Below, in pieces: positions 1-8,339 of a stretch of DNA of 33,031 nucleotides (within the stretch, counting starts at the first letter, position 1; each line of letters begins with the position of its first letter). This stretch comes from Candidatus Methanophagales archaeon (GTDB taxonomy: Archaea > Halobacteriota > Syntropharchaeia > Alkanophagales > Methanospirareceae): assembly GCA_025435355.1 (NCBI GenBank), contig JANJFQ010000008.1, forward strand, positions 1-33,031, in the 5' to 3' direction. The notes below the pieces were generated by a model that saw nothing but the letters and a program-made list of their open reading frames with translations, was not told the origin of the DNA and searched no databases. Made by a program: the position numbers and the translations under genes.

Positions 1-1166
1 ATGGATTAATAAGGATGGAGGAAATAGCCAAGAAATACTCTGAAGGAGGAATAAAAATAGCAACAGATAATAGAGTTCCTATTAAAATCAGCGACAAGGA
101 TGGAAATATTTACTTAATGCAAATGAATCGAGGTGGGATAAATTTCAACTCGATTTCGGAAGCATTTTGTAGTGGATCAAAAGAAGTTTACAGATTGAGA
201 ACAAAATCAGGATATGAGCTTGAAGCAACTGGGGATCACAAAGTTTTAACCAATGAAGGATGGATTGAGTTAATTGAACTCGATCCAGCAAAGCATAGGG
301 TTTTAATTCAGTCGTGTGAGGGGGAATTTGGCGAGAATTACAGGCTACCCGTTGAGGTAAACAAGTCGAATCTACCGGAGAAATGGTCAAAGGAGCTGGG
401 ACACGTTTTGGGATGGCTGATAGGTGATGGATGGCTAAGGGCAGGGGATGAAAATTGCCGAGTGGGATTTTCTTTTTCAGAAGAGGATAAAGAGGAATTG
501 GGTCATTTGAAAGGAATAATTAATAGTTGGTATGGTTATGGAATCAAAGAAATAAGAAGGGAGAACGGAATCTATCATTTATCTTACCATTCAAAGTATT
601 TCGTCGATTTCTTCATGAGATTGGGGGTGAGACCTGTAAAAGCAAAGGAGAAAGAAGTTCCAGAATCGATATTCAACGCTCCGAGAGAGGCAGTGGTTGG
701 ATTCTTACAGGGTTTGTTCTCAGCTGATGGCATTATCAGGGATAGTAGAAAAAGCAACAGTGATTGGTTAGCGTTGACATCTAAAAGCTTGAAACTCCTG
801 AAAGAAACTCAAATCTTGCTCATAAACCTCGGGATCAAATCGAGAATATTTAATCGCTCGAGGCCAGAACGAAAGGATTTATTTGAATATATCACTAAAG
901 GAGGAGAAGCGAGAACTTATGGTTCGGATGGCGTATTATATGAACTCGGTATTTTCGGTCGTAATTTAGATGAATTTGGAAAGGAAGTTGGGTTTATATC
1001 TAGCGATAAGACGAATAGACTAAATAATATTCGACCTAAAAAGAGGAGAAAAGTCAATTTTACTGATAAAATAGAATCTATTACAAAGGTGGGTAAAAGG
1101 AGAGTTTATGACCTGACAGAGCCTATAACCCATTCGATGATCTGTCAAGGAATTGTAGTGCACCAG
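1..1166 (+). other. Intein with LAGLIDADG-type (DOD) homing endonuclease inside nrdJ
   Basis: In-frame protein-splicing element. Counting from the Met at base 15, the residues GLIRMEEI at the window edge look like the end of intein block A, so only about ten residues, including the N-terminal nucleophile, are missing. TGDH (72-75) is block B. LGWLIGDGWL (132-141) and LQGLFSADGII (231-241) are the two dodecapeptides of the endonuclease, each with its Asp. VYDLTEPITHSM is block F. The element ends GIVVHQ (379-384), directly before Cys385. The penultimate His is present, but the usual terminal Asn is Gln. Gln-ended inteins are known and can splice by Gln cyclisation. The exact N-terminal boundary is outside the window. 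Confidence 0.9.
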
Positions 1167-2114
1167 TGCGGCGAGCAGCCACTCTTGCCTTACGAATCTT
1201 GCAATTTAGGCTCGATAAACGTTTCAAAATTTATCGAAAATGGTGAAATAGACTGGGAAAGACTTGGAGAAGTGGTTTGGCTCTGCACGAGGTTCTTAGA
1301 CGACGTCATAGATGTGAACAAGTATCCGCTGCCGGAAATAGAGAAGATGACGAAGACGAACAGGAAGATAGGGCTTGGAATAATGGGATTTGCGGAACTG
1401 TTAATCCAACTTGGGATAGCGTATGATTCAAAGGATGCGCTTTCGATGGGTGAAAAGCTCATGCGATTCATCACAAATGAAGCACGGCGGTGTTCAACAG
1501 AGCTTGGGCTTGAAAAGACGTCTTTTCCTAACTTCGAACTCAGTGTTTGGTCTGCAGACGAGGCGATGCGAAATGCTACGGTAACTACTATCGCACCAAC
1601 GGGAACAATAAGTATAATTGCCGGATGCTCCAGTGGAATAGAGCCTTTATTCGCAGTTGCATTCGTTCGGAATGTAATGGGTGGAATGCTGGAGATAAAC
1701 AAACTGTTTGAGGAGATAGCGAAGGAAAGGGGCTTTTATAGTAAAGAATTGATAACAGGGATTGCTAAGTGCGGCTCGATACGGGATATTGATGGTATTC
1801 CCGCGGATGTTAAAAGGGTGTTTGTCACAGCGCTGGACATCGCACCGGAATGGCACGTGCGAATGCAAGCGGCGTTTCAGAAATACACGGATAATGCAAC
1901 TTCGAAAACAGTGAATCTGCGGAGCGATGCAACATGGGTGGATGTAAAGACAGTGTTTTTATTGGCGTATAAACTCAAGTGCAAAGGTATTACCGTTTAC
2001 CGGTATGGGAGTAAAAAGCAGGTTCTATCGCTGGAAGTTCCAAAGCTCATGCTTGAAGAATACGTATGCGCAGATTCGGAATACACGGGCGAGTGCAGGA
2101 TTTGCTCAGTGTAA
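1..2114 (+). CDS. nrdJ: Class II (adenosylcobalamin-dependent) ribonucleotide reductase, 3' part, intein-containing
   Basis: Reduces ribonucleotides to deoxyribonucleotides using a B12-generated thiyl radical. The frame is open to the window edge (codons from base 3 read GLIR before the first Met at 15), so the gene is partial and most of the N-extein lies upstream. The C-extein starts at the Cys encoded at 1167-1169 and reads CGEQPLLPYESCNLGSIN, the NrdJ active-site region. Further NrdJ marks are NATVTTIAPTGTISI, the CKGITVYRYGS segment and a C-terminal CRIC pair that would re-reduce the active site. About 315 C-extein residues fit the family C-terminal half. The +1 Cys corresponds to the thiyl-radical Cys of the N-x-C-x-E motif, so unspliced protein must be inactive. 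The numbering of the full protein cannot be given from here. Confidence 0.93.
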   Translation, partial: GLIRMEEIAKKYSEGGIKIATDNRVPIKISDKDGNIYLMQMNRGGINFNSISEAFCSGSKEVYRLRTKSGYELEATGDHKVLTNEGWIELIELDPAKHRVLIQSCEGEFGENYRLPVEVNKSNLPEKWSKELGHVLGWLIGDGWLRAGDENCRVGFSFSEEDKEELGHLKGIINSWYGYGIKEIRRENGIYHLSYHSKYFVDFFMRLGVRPVKAKEKEVPESIFNAPREAVVGFLQGLFSADGIIRDSRKSNSDWLALTSKSLKLLKETQILLINLGIKSRIFNRSRPERKDLFEYITKGGEARTYGSDGVLYELGIFGRNLDEFGKEVGFISSDKTNRLNNIRPKKRRKVNFTDKIESITKVGKRRVYDLTEPITHSMICQGIVVHQCGEQPLLPYESCNLGSINVSKFIENGEIDWERLGEVVWLCTRFLDDVIDVNKYPLPEIEKMTKTNRKIGLGIMGFAELLIQLGIAYDSKDALSMGEKLMRFITNEARRCSTELGLEKTSFPNFELSVWSADEAMRNATVTTIAPTGTISIIAGCSSGIEPLFAVAFVRNVMGGMLEINKLFEEIAKERGFYSKELITGIAKCGSIRDIDGIPADVKRVFVTALDIAPEWHVRMQAAFQKYTDNATSKTVNLRSDATWVDVKTVFLLAYKLKCKGITVYRYGSKKQVLSLEVPKLMLEEYVCADSEYTGECRICSV

Positions 2115-2216
2115 CGTCACTATACGCCGTACTGAAGGGCTTGTCCCATAATTGGATATTTTCCAAAATCTTATTTTCCGATACAAATCTCTATTTGTGG
2201 TTATTTAAATCCGATT

Positions 2217-3017
2217 TCATTTTCTCCTTCTCAAAAGATAAGCTACGGCTAATAATGCCACAGTTGCTGTGATTATTTGGTAAGCTGGGATTGAAGTATT
2301 GGAGGGGGAAGAAACAGCAGGATTAATTTGTGGTAGAGACGTTGTTGAAGTTACTGGATTAGGTGTGTCGGATTGATTTGAAGGCATTTGATCGGACTTA
2401 AGCTCTGGCCTCTCAACTTTTATTGTAAATGCGGATATTGTGTTTTTGTAACATTTACCCTCAACAACGACTTTGTCATCTAGTTTTACATCATCCATTT
2501 CAACACCAGATAATACCACGTTAATCTCCCCAGTATCATCGTTAATCACTAACTCTGTTTTTTCATGCGTGAGTACTATTTTACTTATATCCCCTTTTAC
2601 ACGTATGGAATTACCATAATAATATTCTGGGAATTCTTTGAGCTCTGCAATGGTTGTGTCTTTGTATCCACGCTCTGCATCTGAGCTAAATTTATCTGCA
2701 TAGATCATGCCCTTGCCTACATATATCCCTGTTACCGTAATCTTTTGGTGTCCATAAGGAATTTCGAGAAGCCTTGCATCATATTTGACAGCTATTGTGC
2801 CTGATCCATCATCTATTGTTAGGACATACTTGTGTTCCGGCGCAGAACTTATACTTCCGACATCACCAGACACTGTCACCGCTTTATGGATATATGAATC
2901 ATTTATGCGGGCAATGGGGATTATATCCGCACATACAACTGGTATAAGCACAGCCATAGCTATTATGACCATGACGATTGTCTCGATTTGTGTTTTAAAG
3001 ATAGTTTTAGACCGCAT
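2217..3017 (-). CDS. Exported OB-fold protein with C-terminal membrane anchor
   Basis: Unnamed surface protein of 266 residues. It starts with a signal peptide (MRSKTIFKTQIETIVMVIIA and following residues, ending near VVCAD). Two beta-rich segments follow, about 35-115 and 125-205, each with the DDGSGTI or DDTGEIN turn typical of OB-fold nucleic-acid or ligand-binding modules. A Ser/Thr/Pro/Asn-rich linker (about 208-240) leads to PAYQ, a hydrophobic helix and RRRK, which resembles archaeosortase-processed PGF-CTERM-type tails. The start is supported by GGGGTTAGG just upstream of ATG. It is convergent with nrdJ and followed by a hypothetical membrane gene on the same strand. Function is unknown; extracytoplasmic binding is an inference from the folds and anchor. 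Confidence 0.75.
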   Translation of the reverse strand: MRSKTIFKTQIETIVMVIIAMAVLIPVVCADIIPIARINDSYIHKAVTVSGDVGSISSAPEHKYVLTIDDGSGTIAVKYDARLLEIPYGHQKITVTGIYVGKGMIYADKFSSDAERGYKDTTIAELKEFPEYYYGNSIRVKGDISKIVLTHEKTELVINDDTGEINVVLSGVEMDDVKLDDKVVVEGKCYKNTISAFTIKVERPELKSDQMPSNQSDTPNPVTSTTSLPQINPAVSSPSNTSIPAYQIITATVALLAVAYLLRRRK

Positions 3018-3280
3018 CCTAACCCCTGTGTAATGAAGATGCTTTTTTAATCTTAAACCTTTCGAAATATTAACATCAACTTACTAATATCCACAATTTT
3101 TCTTTCATATGCTTCCGCTCACTTTTTAGGTGTATTTTCCAGGCTAAGAGTTCATACTCGCTTTTATAACTTATCTAAACCGATAACAGGATAAAAATAA
3201 AAAACGATGATAGCTACCTTGAATGTTACTCGGGCTATGCATACCTCTTTTACATTCAATATGTTCCCGCAGCAGACGCA

Positions 3281-3802
3281 TTATTGCCCTCGTTGGATTC
3301 TATTTTTTTCGGCGGGCTCAATTCCTTCTTTTCCTAAAATATACAATAGAACTATTAATATACTAAATAGACCTATTAATACATATTTTACGCTTATTAT
3401 TCCCGTAAAAAGGAATGCAATTAAAATCATACTACCAGCAAAAACACCTGTTAATGCAGAAGCAGCAATAAAATAAGTAATAAGCTTTTCGCCGAACTTA
3501 AAGTCATCTATTTCTCTAAAGCCTTTATGGTATTTACTCAATCTCAGACGGCGGTGATAAATCCCTCCGATTGATTCCACAGCTATTTTACTCGTCCAGA
3601 TATAACCAACAAGAATTAATAAGTTGTGGAGTATTTCATGATGATAATAAGCAAAAAAACACAGAACAGAAATATAAAGGATAATTTTTGAAGGTCGCCA
3701 ATACTTTTCAAATGCACTCATTTCATCTGAGCGTCCAAACTTTATTCTCGCTTGATACCAGAATTCCGCTTTAAAAGGCTCTAAAAATTCTTTCTCCTTC
3801 AT
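3281..3802 (-). CDS. Hypothetical membrane protein
   Basis: 173 residues, family not recognised. Hydrophobic segments lie at about 37-57, 58-76, 108-130 and 136-155. The N-terminus is charged and soluble (MKEKEFLEPFKAEFWYQARI) and the C-terminus is charged. A strong ribosome-binding site (GAGGTGA) sits 6-7 bases upstream of the ATG, supporting a real gene. It is divergent from leuB with about 105 bp of shared upstream DNA. The 263 bp between it and the OB-fold gene hold no convincing gene. Confidence 0.6.
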   Translation of the reverse strand: MKEKEFLEPFKAEFWYQARIKFGRSDEMSAFEKYWRPSKIILYISVLCFFAYYHHEILHNLLILVGYIWTSKIAVESIGGIYHRRLRLSKYHKGFREIDDFKFGEKLITYFIAASALTGVFAGSMILIAFLFTGIISVKYVLIGLFSILIVLLYILGKEGIEPAEKNRIQRGQ

Positions 3803-3867
3803 ATATTCACCTCATCGTAATACCGTGATTTAAAGAAAAACAAATTTCTTTTAATTAGTAAAGTTTT

Positions 3868-3902
3868 TTTCATTAATAAACGGTTTTGGTGCATTAATGA
3901 AA
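3868..3902. promoter_or_regulatory. 10-bp inverted repeat directly upstream of leuB
   Basis: TTTCATTAAT (3868-3877) is repeated inverted as ATTAATGAAA (3893-3902) with a 15-base spacer. The right arm ends 5 bases before the leuB ATG, covering the place of its ribosome-binding site. It could be a dimeric repressor operator or an RNA hairpin that hides the translation start; sequence alone does not decide. A similarly spaced repeat (9 bp, 15-base spacer) sits before the gene at 13143-13811. Confidence 0.5.
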
Positions 3903-3907
3903 GAAAG

Positions 3908-5047
3908 ATGAAACAAGGATATAAGATCGCGGTAATTCGCGGCGATGGTATAGGGGCAGAGATATTAAGCGAAGGAGAAAAGGTGCTTGAAGCGGTTTCG
4001 GAACTCGAGGACTTTGAGCTCGAATGGATAGAATATCCGCATGGTGCAGAGCATTACTTGATGACCCGCGAGTTAATGGGTGAGGATACGCTAAAAGAGT
4101 TGGAACGGTGTGATGCGATATATTTCGGGAGCATAGGCGACCCGAGAGTAGAACCAGGCGTTTTAGAGCAGGGTATTTTGCTCACGCTCCGGTTCTATTT
4201 CGATCAATATGTAAATCTGAGACCGGTGAAGCTTCTGGAAGGCGTTCGCACACCGCTGGCGGGTAAGCGACCCGAAGATATAGATTTTAGTGTGGTCCGT
4301 GAGAACACAGAGGATTTCTATGTCGGCATTGGCGGCAGGGTAAAAGGGAATGGAAAAAAGAGGGATGAGCTGGAAATCGAAAGGAAGCTTTATAATATTA
4401 AATTCGGGCTGGACATCGAGACCGATGCAGACGAGCTCGCATATCAAATTGGTGTCGTGACGAGGGCTGGCTGCGAGCGCGTTATGAAGTTTGCATTTGA
4501 GCTTGCGAGGTCGAAGGGTAAGAAGAAGGTGACGAGTGTGGACAAGGCGAACGTGTTAACGCATAGCTATGGTTTGTGGAGGGAAATTTTTAACGAAGTT
4601 GCACGGGCATATCCTGAGATGGATACCGAGTTTAATTTCGTGGATGCGATATGCATGTGGCTCGTTAAGAATCCAGAATGGTATCAGGTTGTGGTTACGC
4701 CAAACATGTTTGGAGATATAATTACCGACCTAGGTGCGATGATTCAAGGCGGTTTGGGGCTTGCACCGGGAGCGAACATAAATCCGGATGGCGTTTCCAT
4801 GTTCGAGCCTATTCATGGCTCCGCACCGAAATATAAAGGTAAAGGCATTTCAAATCCGGTAGCCACGATCTGGGCAGGTGCTATGCTTCTGGAGACCGTG
4901 GGAGAGAAAAGTGCATCGGAAAAAGTTTTGGATGCAATCGAAGCGGTTTTAAAGGAAGGTAAGGTGAGGACATACGATCTTGGTGGGAACTCGAAGACGA
5001 GTGAGGTTGGTGATGCGATTGTTAGCGAGATTAGGAGGCAGGATTGA
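3908..5047 (+). CDS. leuB: Isopropylmalate/isocitrate-type beta-decarboxylating dehydrogenase, probably 3-isopropylmalate dehydrogenase
   Basis: Oxidative decarboxylation of a 2-hydroxy-dicarboxylate, in leucine synthesis if LeuB. 379 residues, normal length. Motifs are GDGIG (12-16), [12 protein letters not shown] (129-140) in the substrate loop, catalytic VDKANVL (Lys213), metal ligands in [12 protein letters not shown] (Asp270, Asp274) and [15 protein letters not shown] (303-317) in the coenzyme site. leuC (8340) and leuD (11483) on the same strand support the leucine assignment, though they are not contiguous with it. The stretch [11 protein letters not shown] with RENTED also resembles the D-malate/tartrate branch. 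Lys308-Tyr309 sit where NAD-dependent enzymes usually have Asp-Ile and match the NADP signature of E. coli isocitrate dehydrogenase, so coenzyme use is open. The start is the first Met after the inverted repeat. Confidence 0.85.
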   Translation: MKQGYKIAVIRGDGIGAEILSEGEKVLEAVSELEDFELEWIEYPHGAEHYLMTRELMGEDTLKELERCDAIYFGSIGDPRVEPGVLEQGILLTLRFYFDQYVNLRPVKLLEGVRTPLAGKRPEDIDFSVVRENTEDFYVGIGGRVKGNGKKRDELEIERKLYNIKFGLDIETDADELAYQIGVVTRAGCERVMKFAFELARSKGKKKVTSVDKANVLTHSYGLWREIFNEVARAYPEMDTEFNFVDAICMWLVKNPEWYQVVVTPNMFGDIITDLGAMIQGGLGLAPGANINPDGVSMFEPIHGSAPKYKGKGISNPVATIWAGAMLLETVGEKSASEKVLDAIEAVLKEGKVRTYDLGGNSKTSEVGDAIVSEIRRQD

Positions 5048-5085
5048 TAGATTTAAAGTTTTTTATTTTTTATTCCGGTTTTAGA

Positions 5086-6492
5086 TCATAGTTTTTCGAG
5101 TTCTTGTCTGTATATTTCCATGAATTTCAGGAAGGAGTCACGGTATTGCTCTTCTAAATTCGATTCGTAGTCTTGAATCGCAGTCTTGACGATTGCTCCG
5201 CTTAAAATTGTTAATTCTGCAAGAGACTCCGCTGCTTGCTTTGTCGCTGCTTCAAGACCTTTTTCCGTAGCAGTTCTTCCAACATCTCCAAGAGACTCCG
5301 CTGCTTGTACTGTCGCATCCCCGAGTCTTTTCTCCGCAACAGCTTTTCCAACATCTCCAAGAGACCGTGCTATTTGTTTTGTTATTCCTCCAAGTCCTTT
5401 TTCCGCGGTTGATTTCCCGAATTGTCCAAGATACAGTGCAGCATGCCGTGCCGTCTTTTCAAGACCTTTTTCCGTAGCAGTTACTCCAACAGCTTCAAGA
5501 GACTCTAATGCTCGCAATGTTGCAACTACAAGACCTTTTTCCGCAGCAGCGTTTCCAACAGCTTCAAGAAACTCTGCTGTTAGCGCAGTTGCATATTCAA
5601 ATCCTTTTTCTGCTGTTGATCTCCCGAATTTCTCTAAATTTTCAATAACTTCTGAGGTTGATTCGTCATCCGCTCTGCTTGCAGCGAATCTGCTGACTCG
5701 ATGCAGATGATCACAAAAACGATCTGAGATCTTCACTTCACCATCTGAATCAATAACTTTGATTATCCGATCAGTTACTGCTTTTAACCCAACCCTTGTC
5801 GTCTCAATGTCATATTTCATGATTGAACCGTGCACTATATCCATGACGGGTTGAATTGAGTCTTCTTTCGAGTTTAAAAGGTTATCTTTGGTAATCTCAA
5901 TTGTCAATCGGTTTATAATACTTTCCGGCTTTAAAAGATCCATAATATTCCGCATATACGGAATTAGTACAACAAACGTGAATGCCCCAAGCCAATATGC
6001 TATGGAAACATAAGACTCAAACGAGATAGATACGCGACCAACAGACCAGATAGCACTTTGACTCACTAATTCACCTTCTGCCCCTTCCACAAGTTTCAAT
6101 ACGAGTAACCCATAGAATATCGATATCCCGTAACAAGCCAAAAGTATCCACATATCTAGATTCTTTTTGAATATATCAATTACTCGTGGCGAATACGCGG
6201 ATGCGGTGAGTTGAACTGCAATCAAGGTTAGTGATATAACGATGGCAACGATTGCCGCCTGACTCTGAACCAATGCGCTGAGCATGTATCTCGCACTGTC
6301 GACATCGGTATGGAAAAGATTTAAATGACTAAAATTGAGATAAAAGGCTAAAGAAAACAACAAAAGAAGAAAACCGTACACAAAGATGCGTTTAAGCCAC
6401 CGTGCAGCCCACAGATGTCTGGATTCCCAATCACGCACTTTCTTCTTGATGGTTTTCACAAACCCCTTAAAAATCTCTTTTCCATCTTGCAT
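5086..6492 (-). CDS. DUF2254-like membrane protein with tandem 23-residue cytoplasmic repeats
   Basis: 468 residues, role unknown. The N-terminal half resembles DUF2254: a basic N-terminus, then membrane segments near 35-55, 66-90, 106-126 and 160-182. Between the second and third is the family-like string VQLTASAYSPRVIDIF. A soluble region (185-280) follows, then six tandem 23-residue repeats (285-422) of the type SLxxVGxxxxEKGLxxATxQAAE, and a charged C-terminal helix. The repeats are predicted helical and probably stack as a solenoid or lengthen a coiled coil. Convergent with leuB, with a T-rich 38-bp gap between them. The upstream gap 6493-6670 has only a weak 37-codon frame on the other strand. 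Confidence 0.7.
   Translation of the reverse strand: MQDGKEIFKGFVKTIKKKVRDWESRHLWAARWLKRIFVYGFLLLLFSLAFYLNFSHLNLFHTDVDSARYMLSALVQSQAAIVAIVISLTLIAVQLTASAYSPRVIDIFKKNLDMWILLACYGISIFYGLLVLKLVEGAEGELVSQSAIWSVGRVSISFESYVSIAYWLGAFTFVVLIPYMRNIMDLLKPESIINRLTIEITKDNLLNSKEDSIQPVMDIVHGSIMKYDIETTRVGLKAVTDRIIKVIDSDGEVKISDRFCDHLHRVSRFAASRADDESTSEVIENLEKFGRSTAEKGFEYATALTAEFLEAVGNAAAEKGLVVATLRALESLEAVGVTATEKGLEKTARHAALYLGQFGKSTAEKGLGGITKQIARSLGDVGKAVAEKRLGDATVQAAESLGDVGRTATEKGLEAATKQAAESLAELTILSGAIVKTAIQDYESNLEEQYRDSFLKFMEIYRQELEKL
5227..5640 (-). repeat. Six in-frame 69-bp coding repeats
   Basis: Tandem units of 69 bp encode 23-residue repeats whose conserved core is (A/T)EKGL at the same register in every copy except one (EKRL). 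The two copies nearest the 3' end of the gene are the most alike, sharing the block complementary to TCTCCAAGAGACTCCGCTGC, which suggests the array grew there most recently. The strict 69-bp spacing inside an open frame rules out a CRISPR array. Confidence 0.85.
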
Positions 6493-6670
6493 ACAAACAA
6501 AATAATCATGAAGTATTTTAAAATTTCGCCCTAATTTGTAGTTAATAGATTTCGGTGCAAAAACTTACCATAATCTCGGCATGTGTATGAACTTATGGGC
6601 GATAAAGAAAAGGCGGAGGAGAATTTTGAGAAGGCGAAAGTGCTAGAGGCAGATATTTACCACCATTGGG

Positions 6671-7063
6671 TCACGGTGTGTGATCTGCTATATCTTCAAG
6701 TTTGCTGAGTTCTCTTTTCCTGAAGCCTATGAAAATACCACCTAATTTACCACCAACTAAAGTTCTCGTCTTTTCGCCATCTTGAAGCACTCTGTTAAGT
6801 AAGGGATGAATGATTTTCACTTCATCGCTCTTTTCAGTTATAATCTGTATCCCGTTTTCAATTCCTTCAATCCGGGCAAAAGTCTTTGCTTTTGGAGGAA
6901 TTATGCTGTTAAGCTTGGGATGCTCGATGTCGAGATGCGTTACGGTAGCGCGCGAATAACCCTTAAGATGGATATAAACATTCACGTCTGCCAGTTCTTC
7001 TGAGCGAAGGTAAACTTTTGCATCCAGTGCCAATTTGCCTTCTGCGGGGCCGGTCATGCTCAT
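6671..7063 (-). CDS. Conserved-looking hypothetical protein
   Basis: 130 residues, not recognised. No signal peptide or membrane segment. It alternates predicted strands (AKVYLRSEELADVNVYIHLK, ATVTHLDIEHPKLNSII, KTFARIEGIENGIQIITE, EVKIIHPLLNRVL) and ends in a basic helix, so it is probably a small beta-rich cytoplasmic protein. The ATG at 7063 has no strong ribosome-binding site, but an AT-rich TATA-like run (7070-7085) lies close upstream, so a leaderless transcript is possible. Met3 is an alternative start. Confidence 0.5.
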   Translation of the reverse strand: MSMTGPAEGKLALDAKVYLRSEELADVNVYIHLKGYSRATVTHLDIEHPKLNSIIPPKAKTFARIEGIENGIQIITEKSDEVKIIHPLLNRVLQDGEKTRTLVGGKLGGIFIGFRKRELSKLEDIADHTP

Positions 7064-7208
7064 CAGAGTTTATAATATTTAATGAGATTTTTGAGGTGGC
7101 TATAACGTTAGGGATTAGAATCACAGACTCTTTATATCGTTTATATACCTCCCAACTTTCTTAAGCTCTATTTTCACCGTTGCGGTGCCAAGTATCCCTT
7201 CATAGAAC

Positions 7209-7577
7209 TTACTTCGACAAAAGTTCCTTCCAAAGCTGCGGAAGAATCTCTGCTGCCTTTCCGCGAATTGAGAGCGTAACCAAAGGAGTTATCGGGGTTG
7301 GTTCACGATTGACCTCTATAACGGTAGCTCCCTTTTTAAGTGCTATTAAAGGAAATTCACGAGCTGGGGAAACTACTGCTGAGGTTCCTATAACCAAGAA
7401 AAGGTCAGCACGAGCGCTTGCAGTTAGAGCGGCATTTAGTGTCTTCTCATCCTCCCACATCGAGCCCTTACCTCTGAAAATTGGCACTCCACTCTCGGCT
7501 GATATACCTGCACCTGTAAGGACCGCAACGCGTAATTTGGGGTCAAGTATTAAGTGTAATCTGTCAATGAGTCCCAT
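7209..7577 (-). pseudogene. Sir2 (sirtuin) with large internal in-frame deletion
   Basis: Sirtuins are NAD-dependent protein deacylases of about 240-250 residues; this reads only 122. The N-terminal NAD-binding motif TGAGISAESGVPIFRG (21-36) is intact and is followed by KGSMWED. At about residue 44 the sequence jumps to the distal part, ARADLFLVIGTSAVVSPA (55-72), GATVIEVN (83-90) and GKAAEILPQLW (107-117). Missing are the QNID motif, the catalytic His and the four-Cys zinc ribbon, roughly 120 residues. The frame is preserved, so a short protein could be made, but deacylase activity is not expected. It lies at the edge of a zone with other deleted genes. An assembly artefact cannot be excluded. 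Confidence 0.8.
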
Positions 7578-7647
7578 GTTTTTCCATCTATCTTTTTATT
7601 ACAAAAAGAAAATGTTTATGTTCCTAAGAAGGAATTACTAAAAACAT

Positions 7648-7905
7648 ATGAATCCCGAACAAGCAAAGGAGAGGGCAAGAGCACTTCTTAACGTGATTGA
7701 AACCATGTATGAAATACAGATTACTAATTTAGAGGAAGTTATCGAGGCTATAATTAAAAAAACACTCGATGAGATTAAGATATTAACGATTTGTACCGCT
7801 TTAAATTCATGGCTTGCAATGAATGCTGCACTGACCGGGGAAGTCGAGATACCGAGCGAGGTTGTGAACGGATTAACGGAGAGGATGCTGTGCACAGATA
7901 ATTAA
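7648..7905 (+). CDS. Small hypothetical helical protein
   Basis: 85 residues, not recognised. Predicted all-helical and acidic: NPEQAKERARALLNVIETMY, then EEVIEAIIKKTLDEIKI and a small hydrophobic helix ICTALNSWLAMNAALTG. No signal peptide. AAGGAA lies about 14 bases before the ATG, a weak ribosome-binding site. The opposite strand is open over the same span but encodes an improbable Ser/Ile-rich product, so the plus-strand reading is preferred. It is followed at once by the receiver-domain stub. Confidence 0.5.
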   Translation: MNPEQAKERARALLNVIETMYEIQITNLEEVIEAIIKKTLDEIKILTICTALNSWLAMNAALTGEVEIPSEVVNGLTERMLCTDN

Positions 7906-7969
7906 TCTGCCCAAAAATTCGTGGAATTTTGACCCGCTAATTGCTCGAACTACACAAGATTTTGAGCAA

Positions 7970-8167
7970 TTGCTACATCATAATTTTAAAATCACACCAG
8001 TATTATCCGCGGAGCAGGCATTAGAAAGATTGGAAAAGGAAACTTTTGATGTCGTTGTTGCTGATTACGCGATGCCTGGAATGAATGGGCTCGAATTTCT
8101 GGGAGAACTGAGGAAGAAAGGAAACGATATTCCTTTTATTATCGCTCCGTATTTGTATGGCACTTAG
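7970..8167 (+). pseudogene. Response-regulator receiver domain, truncated
   Basis: The frame reads NFKITPVLSAEQALERLEKE, then FDVVVADYAMPGMNGLEFLG and GNDIPFII. This is the middle of a CheY-like receiver domain, with the phospho-acceptor Asp in VVADYAMPG. The N-terminal strand and acidic pair (usually VDDE) are not recognisable upstream although the frame stays open, and the domain stops after strand 4, so the conserved Lys and last helix are missing. No ATG is present; the first possible start is TTG at 7970. Read as a fragment of a former regulator or hybrid kinase. Confidence 0.7.
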
Positions 8168-8339
8168 AAAATACTAAATCCTAAGCTCTAAGTATAGTTT
8201 CTCTAATGACTCGAAGATCATCAATGATCCGTTGTAACTCTCCTGCTTCAATAAATTTAAATCATTAAACTCGAAATCATGAACAAATCCAAACGGCCAG
8301 AAACCATAAATATACAGAATGACTATAAATTAATGCGAA

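Noticed and set aside
3207-3476. Plus-strand frame of 89 codons opposite the hypothetical membrane gene
   Set aside because: Antisense to a gene with a strong ribosome-binding site and membrane helices; product has no protein-like features.
5227-5640. Possible CRISPR array
   Set aside because: The 69-bp units have no constant repeat with unique spacers, keep an open reading frame and encode a regular helical repeat.
5186-5710. Plus-strand frame of 174 codons opposite the 23-residue repeats
   Set aside because: It is the antisense of the DUF2254-like gene's repeat array; the product is an improbable Ser/Ala/Pro-rich periodic string, whereas the minus frame has membrane helices and a family match.
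6595-6708. 37-codon plus-strand frame starting MGDKEKAEENFEKAK
   Set aside because: No family match, overlaps the 3' end of the gene at 6671-7063 and has no clear ribosome-binding site.
7110-7208. Minus-strand frame reading GILGTATVKIELKKVGRYIN after the sirtuin
   Set aside because: Has a protein-like look, but no start codon and no family; not enough to call a gene.
8170-8265. Minus-strand frame reading EAGELQRIIDDLRVIRETIL
   Set aside because: Resembles the end of a small antitoxin-like helical protein, but it has no start codon and is too short to assign; at most another gene relic.
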